Origin: Dyadobacter chenwenxiniae
GTDB lineage: Bacteria; Bacteroidota; Bacteroidia; Cytophagales; Spirosomataceae
DNA: 64,000 nt
Direction of reading: 5' to 3'
Assembly (NCBI RefSeq): GCF_022869785.1
Contig: NZ_CP094997.1
Span: forward strand, 2,728,001 to 2,792,000
The notes under the pieces were generated by a model that was given only the letters and a program-made list of their open reading frames with translations, did no database searches and was not told where the DNA came from. Below, one piece after another: positions 29,006 to 37,091 of this stretch. Position 1 is the stretch's first letter. Each line of letters opens with the position of its first letter. Both the position numbers and the translations under genes were made by a program.

Positions 29006-29818
29006 TTAATTCATTTGGCTCATTACCATTTTGTCAAATTGTTTATCCGACAAAATTTTTCTAAAAAACAGCATCATTTTAGCTCCCGCAGCACCGGCGT
29101 ATCGCGTTTTCGGATTCTTTGCTTCGATCCCTTCTTTTATAAGCTTCGCAATGACGATGGGCTCGGCAGCATCTTTTTCTATTTTCGCATACATTTTGCT
29201 TACCCCTTTCGCTAGCTTGCCGTACGCGGTCCCACCAGAAACTTTCATCATATAATCAGTTCCAAGCCCAACCATCTCCGATTTCGTACCTCCCGGCTCA
29301 ATCACAATGACGTCAATTCCGAAAGACTTTACTTCTTTACGAAGTGCATCGCTCAACCCTTCAATGGCAAATTTACTAGCATGATACCACCCACCCATTG
29401 GCAAAGTTACTTTACCGCCCACCGATGATATATTCACGATTTTGCCGAAATTGTTTTTTCGCATGGACGGCAACACCAATTGTATCAGACGGGCCAGGCC
29501 GAAAACATTTACTTCCATCTGATATTTTGCATCCAATATCGCCATATCTTCCAATGCACCATAATAACCTGAGCCCGCATTGTTTACCAGGATATCTATA
29601 CTTCCGGCTTCGCCCAAAATTTGCGCAACACATTTGGCTAGACTTTCTTCGCTAGTGACATCCAAAGAAATCGGTTTTATTCCGTATCCCTTCAAATCCT
29701 CCATCTTTTCAATTCTGCGTGCGGCACCATACACATTGTAGCCGTTTTGCGCCAAATATACTGCCGTTGCTTTTCCGATTCCTGCCGAGGCTCCCGTAAT
29801 TAAGACTGTCTTTTCCAT
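29006..29818 (-). CDS. Short-chain dehydrogenase/reductase
   Basis: 270 residues from ATG 29818. Rossmann motif TGASAGIG at residues 7-14, then NNAG, and the active-site Ser/Tyr/Lys in ISSVGGK and YHASK. Classic SDR length, cytosolic, and NAD(P)-dependent; the substrate is not predictable. It is in one operon with a downstream Crp/Fnr gene. Confidence 0.9.
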   Translation of the reverse strand: MEKTVLITGASAGIGKATAVYLAQNGYNVYGAARRIEKMEDLKGYGIKPISLDVTSEESLAKCVAQILGEAGSIDILVNNAGSGYYGALEDMAILDAKYQMEVNVFGLARLIQLVLPSMRKNNFGKIVNISSVGGKVTLPMGGWYHASKFAIEGLSDALRKEVKSFGIDVIVIEPGGTKSEMVGLGTDYMMKVSGGTAYGKLAKGVSKMYAKIEKDAAEPIVIAKLIKEGIEAKNPKTRYAGAAGAKMMLFFRKILSDKQFDKMVMSQMN

Positions 29819-30011
29819 TTTTTTGATTTTTGATGTTCCATAGGTCAAAGGTGCCGCAAGTAAAGATGGAATTATTTGTCATTTGGCAAAAAGAGATTAT
29901 CCTGTGCTACAAATGATTACGAAAGTCTTGACCGCTTACTAAGTTGTTACAATTTGTAGAAGTAGGTTGCACAATAAAATCCCTTGTTGCTCAAACCCAA
30001 CTCAACCTCCC

Positions 30012-30926
30012 ATGATCAACACTTCCTACTTCAACACTTACGACAGCGGCTCATTCCGCCAATTCTGCGGGCCGGCTCAGGTTCACAAAGATTTGAACAC
30101 CCTTTACGGGCTAATCGTTGGCATTCAAGCGGACGGCCATATTAATGACAACGAGATTGAAATGCTCCGCGCGTGGATCAGCTCTGTTTCCAGCTTGCAG
30201 GCGAAGGCTCCTTACAACAAATTTGTCGCCAAGATCAATGCCATTATCAGCGATGGCATCGTCACGGCGGAAGAAGCTAAGGATCTGATCTGGCTTTGCA
30301 AGAATTATCTGGATTACAACCGGAATCCATATTATGATGTGATCACATCTTCCACGCAACAGCTTGGCGGGTTTCTAGCTGGGATCTCCGCGGACCAAAC
30401 GATCAACATTGAGGAGCTTACCGCTTTGGGCAATTGGACTTCCAACAATGCGCCCATGTTTAAGACCTGGCCATTTGATACCCTGCTGCCAGCCATTGAG
30501 CGCATTCAAGCAGAGCGACAGTTATCCGCTGACGATCACTGCGAGCTGCTTACATTCTGCCAATCCATTACTTCCATCAGACCAACCGAACAAGAGAAGG
30601 TCACCATTCCTGTCAAGCTTGCTGAGCAGCAGGTTTCAATCCTTATTCAGGAATGCAGCTTCTGCTTTACCGGAGAGTCTTCGAAGTATTCGCGGAAGGA
30701 ACTGGCGCAGATTGTTGAAATGTACGGAGGCATTGCCGCCGACTCGGTGACTGCAAAGCTTCACTACCTGGTGATATGCGACGTGCGAAACCCTGCCTGG
30801 GCATTTGAAATGTATGGGCGAAAGGTGGAGAAGGCCATGAATATGAAAAAGAAAGGTGCCGGGCCGGAAGTGGTTTTTGAGGAGGATTTGTTTGCGGCGT
30901 TGAAGGCGTTTGGATTTCTCCATTAG
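30012..30926 (+). CDS. Two-repeat helical protein with C-terminal BRCT domain
   Basis: 304 residues from ATG 30012. Two ~85-residue repeats share the pattern L-G-hydrophobic-GI-AD--I---E-----W (LYGLIVGIQADGHINDNEIE and LGGFLAGISADQTINIEELT), resembling acidic TerB-type repeats. Residues ~222-304 form a BRCT domain (CSFCFTGESSKYSRKELAQI, then GIAADSVTAKLHYLVICDVR). BRCT domains bind DNA ends or phosphopeptides and, in bacteria, are found mainly in DNA ligase and replication factor C-like proteins. The combination is unusual for cargo; function unknown. Confidence 0.75.
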   Translation: MINTSYFNTYDSGSFRQFCGPAQVHKDLNTLYGLIVGIQADGHINDNEIEMLRAWISSVSSLQAKAPYNKFVAKINAIISDGIVTAEEAKDLIWLCKNYLDYNRNPYYDVITSSTQQLGGFLAGISADQTINIEELTALGNWTSNNAPMFKTWPFDTLLPAIERIQAERQLSADDHCELLTFCQSITSIRPTEQEKVTIPVKLAEQQVSILIQECSFCFTGESSKYSRKELAQIVEMYGGIAADSVTAKLHYLVICDVRNPAWAFEMYGRKVEKAMNMKKKGAGPEVVFEEDLFAALKAFGFLH

Positions 30927-31002
30927 TAGCCGAAGTGTCCAGAAATCACAATCATGCCTACCATTACATTTTCAGTTACCAACATTAACCAAGGTATTAT
31001 CT

Positions 31003-32088
31003 ATGGAAATTTCTTTTAGGAGCCTTATTAAAAATCTTGTAGATGTTATACAAGCAGCTGTTTCAGATAGAAGTAAATCTGATGAAGACCTTCGAAGTAT
31101 TCTCCTTTTTATCAATGAAGTGAGTCGTGTTGTAGACCAAGCATTTACGAATGTCTTTGCAACGCTAGTAAAATACAAAACCATAGATTCGCATATCCTA
31201 ACGAGTGAAAACTTACCAGTACTCGCGAATGAATTAGAGGAGCTACGTACACGACATTATTTTAAGAAAACGAACGATATATGTGGACAGCTTGCACAAC
31301 TAAGGTTACAATATGAAAGTGAAATTGCCTATAAATTGGACCCTCACGTCAAATACAAGAACGACTGGGAGAGTCTATTCGGACTTTTGGAAGAAAGGGA
31401 AGGTAGAATCGTACAATTAGTAGATCGCTCAATTGCACGACTTCAAAGCGCTTTGTTTACGCTCACAAAATATCAGGGTTTTGATACATACTACTACCAG
31501 CCGCAGGGATTGAAAGAAGGACAGACTATTCAATCGGTGAGATTGGTTGCTAGAGAAATATCCCAAGAAATTGAAGAGGCACTCACTGAAATAAACTCGA
31601 TTAAAAATAACATAATTGGCCTATCTGGCCGACCGGGCTTACTTGAGCTAGTGAATGTAGATCGATACCGTTTAATCCAAACCGCAGTGTATATGACACA
31701 AAATGACAATAGCAAACATATTAATGTTCACAATGAGAATAGTCCAGGAGCAATAACCAACGTGGCGGACTATATGGCGGATGTCACCAATCATGTTAAT
31801 CAACAACTTGGCTCAGCGAACTCACCGACAGAACTTAAAGAGTTAGTGATTCAGCTTTCTGAAAGGATAGCGGCTCTCAGTTCAGACATCGACACCAAAA
31901 CAGCTGAGACCTTAGGAAAAGATGTCAAGGCCCTAAGCGAAGAGCTCGCTAGCACGACACCCCGTAAAAGTTGGTTTTCGATGGCTATTGAAAGCATTAA
32001 AAATGTAGTGGTACCCTTAGGTGAAATTGCCAAGCCTGTTTTAGAAACGATTGCCAAGCTTACTCCTTTGCTGCTGGCAGCTAGCTAA
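31003..32088 (+). CDS. Helical protein with hydrophobic C-terminal domain, possible conflict effector
   Basis: 361 residues from ATG 31003. The first ~240 residues are mostly helical or coiled-coil (ESLFGLLEEREGRIVQLVDR; EISQEIEEALTEINSIKNNI). A linker with HINVHNENSPGAITN follows. The last ~90 residues (ELKELVIQLSERIAALSSDI, then SWFSMAIESIKNVVVPLGEI and a hydrophobic end) resemble a C-terminal module found in various bacterial effector and conflict proteins. Function not established. It follows the BRCT gene by 76 bases. Confidence 0.6.
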   Translation: MEISFRSLIKNLVDVIQAAVSDRSKSDEDLRSILLFINEVSRVVDQAFTNVFATLVKYKTIDSHILTSENLPVLANELEELRTRHYFKKTNDICGQLAQLRLQYESEIAYKLDPHVKYKNDWESLFGLLEEREGRIVQLVDRSIARLQSALFTLTKYQGFDTYYYQPQGLKEGQTIQSVRLVAREISQEIEEALTEINSIKNNIIGLSGRPGLLELVNVDRYRLIQTAVYMTQNDNSKHINVHNENSPGAITNVADYMADVTNHVNQQLGSANSPTELKELVIQLSERIAALSSDIDTKTAETLGKDVKALSEELASTTPRKSWFSMAIESIKNVVVPLGEIAKPVLETIAKLTPLLLAAS

Positions 32089-32106
32089 TCAATTTTGATT
32101 AGAGAA

Positions 32107-32140
32107 TGAATGGCGACAAGTGGCTTTATGTCGCCATTCA
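32107..32140. terminator. Hairpin between convergent genes
   Basis: A perfect 12-bp stem (TGAATGGCGACA/TGTCGCCATTCA, loop of 10) lies between genes converging at 32088 and 32150. It likely terminates both; there is no strong U-run. Confidence 0.65.
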
Positions 32141-32149
32141 CTCCTAGCG

Positions 32150-32416
32150 CTATTTCATCTTTCCGACTTCCCGGAAGAAAAACACCAGCTCTTTGAAAGA
32201 GACAAACCTGTTGTGACCTCTCGGATCATACCCAGCTTCCTGGCTGAAAAGTGTGAAGCCGGTGTACATATCCCAAAGATCTTCAATCCAGGTCTCGGCG
32301 TCACTTTGGCTGAGCAGCTCCTTGACTTTCCGGCCATAGGCTATGTAGAGTTGGTTTAGTGCGGAGTTCTCGGGCTCGTCGGAGTGCGGACTATGCGTCT
32401 GCGGTAGTGTGTCCAT
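32150..32416 (-). CDS. Small hypothetical protein
   Basis: 88 residues from ATG 32416. The longer open frame reaches 32545 but the first part lacks protein-like composition. It is acidic and aromatic (DAETWIEDLWDMYTGFTLFS; FVSFKELVFFFREVGKMK). Transcribed divergently from the XRE regulator, and possibly controlled by it. Family not recognised. Confidence 0.55.
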   Translation of the reverse strand: MDTLPQTHSPHSDEPENSALNQLYIAYGRKVKELLSQSDAETWIEDLWDMYTGFTLFSQEAGYDPRGHNRFVSFKELVFFFREVGKMK

Positions 32417-32596
32417 TTTATTGATTTTAAGTGTGGTACAAAATCTTGCGTTTACGTTTTCTGCAAAGCACCGACTGCCGTGTTTTGTTCGCAACACAAT
32501 CGACCGGTAACATACATTGCAATCCCGTGTAAGATATCCGAGCACTTCCCGGCAGATTTCTATAAATTGCCTTTTTTAACCAAACACCCTTTCCAC

Positions 32597-33034
32597 ATGG
32601 CACATACTACCTCCAATCCTAAGATCCACGAAGGCCGTAACTTGAAGCGTTTTAGGGAATTAATGAGTCTCAAGCAGGACGCCCTCGCATTTGAGCTCGG
32701 CGAAGACTGGAACCAGCAAAAAATCTCCCTCCTAGAACAAAAAGAAAAGATCGATTCTGACATTTTGGAACAAGTTGCAGCGATTCTCAAAATCCCGGCT
32801 GAGGCGATACGGAATTTTGATGAAGATCAGGCGATTAACATTATTACCAATACTTACCACGATCATTCTAGTAACAACTCTAATGATAATTCCTTTAATC
32901 AGGGAACGATTAATTTAAATCCTATTGAAAAGATTATTCAGCTTCATGAGGAGAAGATTGCTTTGTATGAGCGGATGTTGAAGGAGAAGGATGAAATGAT
33001 GGAGCGGTTAGAGCGGTTGATTAAAACTAAATGA
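32597..33034 (+). CDS. XRE-family regulator with Asn-rich linker and coiled-coil tail
   Basis: 145 residues from ATG 32597. The N-terminal HTH lies at ~10-65 (GRNLKRFRELMSLKQDALAF, then GEDWNQQKISLLEQKEKI). An Asn/Ser-rich linker follows (SSNNSNDNSFNQGTINLN), and then a Lys/Glu-rich coiled coil (EEKIALYERMLKEKDEMMER). This layout is common in Bacteroidota element-encoded regulators. Divergent from the 88-residue gene; convergent, 3 bases apart, with the interrupted membrane-protein gene. Confidence 0.8.
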   Translation: MAHTTSNPKIHEGRNLKRFRELMSLKQDALAFELGEDWNQQKISLLEQKEKIDSDILEQVAAILKIPAEAIRNFDEDQAINIITNTYHDHSSNNSNDNSFNQGTINLNPIEKIIQLHEEKIALYERMLKEKDEMMERLERLIKTK

Positions 33035-33437
33035 AATTTATTTGCTTTGGAAGGACTTAAAAATTTCAACTATCCTATGAGGAGATTCTTCTGTCTCACT
33101 TGATACGTAACCCGTTTGCTGACTATTAAATATTGCTCGGGTAGCTTCAATTAGAACAGCATTTTTTGTCTGATCATCAGCAGAAGGCGCATTTACAAAT
33201 GCCTGAAACGACACTAAGGCGGTCTCTCGATGTCTATTCAAGACCTCATTATGTTTACATGATTTATAGTTCTTCGAACATAAACTTAGGAAATACACCA
33301 AGGTTGTGAGGATTAACAACTTGCTTAGACTTATTTGAATCGTATCATTCGTACTAAGATTAACTAATATTCCTTTGTAAACCATATAGAAGTTCAGGAT
33401 AGCAAACAGAGTTAGTAAGAGAAGAACAACTACGACG

Positions 33438-33445
33438 CCCATAAG
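33438..33445. repeat. IS256 target-site duplication, left copy
   Basis: CCCATAAG immediately left of the IS; identical to 34771-34778. Confidence 0.85.
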
Positions 33446-34770
33446 GGGACTATCGCATTAACTGTGTAAAGTTTTCAATCGGGGTTGGGCGAAGCTTATA
33501 GCCTGACCCTATTTTCAAAAATAGTCAAAAACTGATTCAGGATCATGCCCCAATTCCGGATGGGCATAGTCCATTTCTTCGAAGCCTCTCTAAGGGCTAA
33601 ATATACGGATTTCATCACTGCTTCATCAGTAGGAAACGACAGCTTGTTTTTTGTGTACTTCCTAATTTTCCCATTTAGGTTCTCTATGAGATTTGTGGTG
33701 TAAATGATCTGGCGGATCTCTAATGGAAAATCAAAGAAGACAGTCAGCTCATCCCAGTGCTCGCGCCAGCTTTTGATGGCGTAGGAATATTTGCTGTTCC
33801 ATTTCAGTTCAAGGTTATCCAGGGCAGCTAAGGCCGCCTGCCGGGTGGGGGCACCGTAAATGTCTTTCAAATCACGGCTAAACTCCTTTTTATCTTTCCA
33901 AACCACATACCGACAACTGTTCCGGATTTGATGGACTACGCAAATCTGAGTAGCAGAGTCAGGAAAAACAGACCGGATTGTTTGGGTAAAACCATTAAGA
34001 TTGTCTGTTGCCGTGATCAGGATGTCCTGTAACCCGCGGGCTTTCATATCTGTCAAAACACTCATCCAGTAGGCTGCAGACTCATTTTTACCAAGCCACA
34101 TGCCTAAGATTTCCTTGTAACCATCGCGTTTAAGCCCAACAGCGATGTAAACTGTCTTGTTGACTACCTTGCTGTTTTCACGTACTTTGAAGACAATACC
34201 GTCCATCCAGACAATCAAATAAACGGGTTCCAAAGGCCGGTTTTGCCAACTGACAATATCTTCTGCTATCCGGGAAGTGATACGGCTGATGGTAGATGTC
34301 GATACTTCAAAATTGTAAACATCCCTGATCTGATCTTCGATATCGGCAACACTCATTCCCTTGGCATATAGCGATACAATCACCTCTTCGACCCCATCTA
34401 CCATATTTTCCCGCTTGGGAACAATCATCGGATTGAAACTCGCGTCCCGGTCGCGGGGCATACGTATTTCCGACTCGCCATAGCTGGTCTTGACCCTCTT
34501 TTTTCCATAGCCGTTACGGGAATTGCTGTTGGGCGACTGCTCGTGCTTATCATATCCCAAATGCCCATCCAGCTCTCCTTCAAGCATTTTCTCAATGCCC
34601 CGCTTCTGTAACTGGCCAAGAAAGTCATTGAGCGTCTCGCGGCTCTTGAACTGCTTTAAAAACTCATCAGTCAACAAATCTTCTAGTCTCATAAACTGTG
34701 TTTTGTTAAAAGTAAAAAATCGGAGTTACAAACCCCGATTTAAACTTTACACAGATTTTGAGATAGTGTC
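33446..34770 (-). mobile_element. IS256-family insertion sequence, intact
   Basis: 1325 bp, flanked by a perfect 8-bp duplication. The ends carry imperfect inverted repeats sharing ACTATC and CTGTGTAAAG over about 24 bp. It contains one full-length transposase. The perfect duplication and the intact gene indicate a recent, active-type insertion, unlike the decayed elements at the left of the window. Confidence 0.9.
33496..34692 (-). CDS. IS256-family transposase (Mutator type)
   Basis: 398 residues, normal length. The DDE residues are visible: Asp in VWMDGIVFKV, Asp in ITATDNLNG, and Glu in TTNLIENLNGKIRK. CVVHQIRNSCRYV is the conserved C/D(2)H block. The N-terminal region (LQKRGIEKMLEGELDGHLGY) matches the family start. 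It excises and inserts the element in which it lies. Confidence 0.95.
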   Translation of the reverse strand: MRLEDLLTDEFLKQFKSRETLNDFLGQLQKRGIEKMLEGELDGHLGYDKHEQSPNSNSRNGYGKKRVKTSYGESEIRMPRDRDASFNPMIVPKRENMVDGVEEVIVSLYAKGMSVADIEDQIRDVYNFEVSTSTISRITSRIAEDIVSWQNRPLEPVYLIVWMDGIVFKVRENSKVVNKTVYIAVGLKRDGYKEILGMWLGKNESAAYWMSVLTDMKARGLQDILITATDNLNGFTQTIRSVFPDSATQICVVHQIRNSCRYVVWKDKKEFSRDLKDIYGAPTRQAALAALDNLELKWNSKYSYAIKSWREHWDELTVFFDFPLEIRQIIYTTNLIENLNGKIRKYTKNKLSFPTDEAVMKSVYLALREASKKWTMPIRNWGMILNQFLTIFENRVRL

Positions 34771-34778
34771 CCCATAAG
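34771..34778. repeat. IS256 target-site duplication, right copy
   Basis: CCCATAAG immediately right of the IS; identical to 33438-33445. Confidence 0.85.
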
Positions 34779-35506
34779 CCACCATCTCGCCTGATCTTTA
34801 AATTTTTTTGATTCAGCGTTAAAAAGTCCAGCATAATTTCTTACTCCTTGAAAAGTAGGTAGCATACCAACCTCGTCCAGAGATGCTTTGACTCTAACAA
34901 TTAGCTCATCAATATCCTTAACCTTTCTTAAATATCCATCAATTTTCGCATTGTAATTGACTAAATTTTTAGTGACATTTTTGCCAACTAAGGATTCCAG
35001 AAACAGTATCAGTCTTGGTATAACATCATTTAGCCGCAATCGAATAGATTTTGCTGACTCTTGACTTAATTGTTCTAAAAATTCTTTTTGAACTGAAGTA
35101 TGCCGTGATCTCCATTCGTCTTTATTCAACTTTTCAACTATCGAATCTACGTTTGGAACAGAACTTCTAAATTGAGCCGCAATAGAATTAAAATCATTTA
35201 CAACTTTTTCAATCTCTGCCCGCTCAGTGTTTGATAACTTCTCACCCTTCCAATCACTATCAATTATTGCACCTACAAGTTCGATCGAATATTCCATCAG
35301 TTCTTTCAGGTGAACATCGTCAAGAAATAGTTGATTATTAAATCGCTGTAAAAGCTCTTTATGAAAAAGAAAATTTGATGCTAAGCCACTCAATGCGCTT
35401 GGCGACTTTTCGTAGCGAGATACTTTTGGATATTCCGATGAGTAATACATAATCTTAATGATTCGTCCAAGTGCTCAATCCACAATTATTAGAACGCTGA
35501 AACATA

Positions 35507-37090
35507 TTACATATAAAAAAAGTATTTGTCAGGCAACACAGAGTCGTCGTCTGCATATTGAACGATTTCACCGACCTTCTGTGCAAAACGTAGCGTGATG
35601 GGTAAACTATCAAAGAAATTACAATTATTGAAGTTCAGCTTTGTCAATGCTAGAATTTCTTCACAGACACGTTTCAATGTGGACTCACCCTCAAATATTG
35701 AGATCTCCAAAGGGCGCGGAATATGAAGACCTGGATAGGTCTCGTAGTAGGGAATATAGCCGGTCGTATACAAAACACCCGTATATTGATCCAAAGGAAG
35801 CATCGTTCCCCTTACAACAGGATATCGACCCTCCCGTCGTAGCAACTTTATGCTAGAAGTTTTAATTGTTACTAGATCTATGGTAACATCATCTCCAAGT
35901 ACTTTTCGGATACCATCTTTAAGACCCTCGACTTCTGCATATTCAGCATGCTGCGAAGAGTTCCAGAAATCGGTTGTTTTATGTATTACTACGCGGTTAG
36001 GTAAGATATTGTTATTGAACCGCTTATACCTTTCAATTACAGACTTAATAAGATCCTCGGCATAATTATAAGTCAAGTGGGGTGCAGGAGTGTTGTGGAA
36101 ATTAGAATCCCATTTAAATGATTTACCAATAAATACAATGCCTTTTCCTTCATAGTTAAATGCCTGCGCAATACTTGACCTAACTAGGTTTGTATCGGCA
36201 TTAAGCACTTTATGAAAGCTTATCCCAATAAAACAAGTGTGCTTATCTTTTAGGGTCAATGTCCATGGAGTACCACCATTTTTGTAATAGTTTGCTACAA
36301 CAAAATTCCATGCTTGCATAGAAAGATCTTGAAGAGACTTCTTCTTTCCAAGAACAGTATCTTCTAAAATAATTTGCACAGGAATTGATCCTGGTAATGT
36401 AATAAGTTGAGCTTTCAGATATCGCCGCAAATTAAAGAAGGAATTCCCTTTGAAAGGGATAGACGACAAATCTTTAAATACCTTGGCTGGTATAACAATG
36501 AAGCATAAATTTGGTAAAGATAAGCTAGTCGTCAATAAGTCAATGTAGGCATCTTTGTATAAGTCGCATATTCTAACAATGCGATCAAAGTCCGTCAAAT
36601 CATTATCAACTAAAATCGATTCAACTTTTGATTGCTTAATAGTTCGGTTATTTGTCTCATCATTAACAAAACTACAACGAAAAACCGCTTCTGATGAAAA
36701 CCCAGGAAAATCTGGATTTAATCGCTTATTTTGCTCGTATTGTATTTGTACTTCTGTACTTGTATCCTCAAATTCATCTTCAAAATCACCACTAAATAGC
36801 AGGCCGTCTTCATCATCCTCATCAATAACTTCTCCATCTAATATCTTGGTTTCCGAAGTCATTTTAACTTCTTTAGCAGTAGCCTCAATAAGACCGGAAA
36901 AACTCTCAATCCATTCCGTAGTCTTCTCCAAGCCAAAACTTGTTCCTATTAGTGCATAATGAAGTTCAGATCGATGTGTGTAAGAACTGGTGGAAAAGAA
37001 ACCTCCAATTGTGATCCCTTGTTTTGGGTCTTCACTAAGGCGGTCGTTTCCAAATTCAAGCAGGGGTTCACTTAATAATTCGGGTTTCAT
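35507..37090 (-). CDS. Short prokaryotic Argonaute (MID-PIWI, catalytically inactive type)
   Basis: 527 residues. Residues ~230-280 (SIPVQIILEDT; QAWNFVVANYYKNGGTPWTL) are the MID/PIWI junction of short pAgos. The PIWI core follows: CFIGISF at 286-292, where Ser replaces the first catalytic Asp, then NRVVIHKTTDFW at 365-376. LTKLNFNN (482-489) and LPITLRFAQKVGEIVQY close the domain. Such proteins bind a guide RNA and a DNA target but do not cut; they activate a partner effector. The N-terminal ~190 residues hold an acidic stretch (86-109) whose role is unclear. The ATG is one base after the stop of the APAZ-bearing partner, a normal SPARDA/SPARTA operon arrangement. Confidence 0.85.
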   Translation of the reverse strand: MKPELLSEPLLEFGNDRLSEDPKQGITIGGFFSTSSYTHRSELHYALIGTSFGLEKTTEWIESFSGLIEATAKEVKMTSETKILDGEVIDEDDEDGLLFSGDFEDEFEDTSTEVQIQYEQNKRLNPDFPGFSSEAVFRCSFVNDETNNRTIKQSKVESILVDNDLTDFDRIVRICDLYKDAYIDLLTTSLSLPNLCFIVIPAKVFKDLSSIPFKGNSFFNLRRYLKAQLITLPGSIPVQIILEDTVLGKKKSLQDLSMQAWNFVVANYYKNGGTPWTLTLKDKHTCFIGISFHKVLNADTNLVRSSIAQAFNYEGKGIVFIGKSFKWDSNFHNTPAPHLTYNYAEDLIKSVIERYKRFNNNILPNRVVIHKTTDFWNSSQHAEYAEVEGLKDGIRKVLGDDVTIDLVTIKTSSIKLLRREGRYPVVRGTMLPLDQYTGVLYTTGYIPYYETYPGLHIPRPLEISIFEGESTLKRVCEEILALTKLNFNNCNFFDSLPITLRFAQKVGEIVQYADDDSVLPDKYFFYM

Positions 37091-37091
37091 A

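Larger units (their letters stand above)
33038..35450 (-). pseudogene. Two-helix membrane protein gene of the Argonaute operon, split by IS256
   Basis: Two minus-strand parts (35450-34771 and 33437-33038) rejoin exactly if the IS and one copy of the 8-bp duplication CCCATAAG are removed: QARWWLMG joins VVVVLLLLTLFAILNFYMVY. The restored protein has 359 residues: a soluble helical N-terminal part (~1-225), then two membrane helices (about 228-248 and 265-285), then a ~75-residue cytosolic tail. The family is not recognised. It begins 56 bases after the Argonaute stop in the same direction, so it may be an accessory gene of that operon. Now it can make only a truncated soluble part. Confidence 0.75.
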
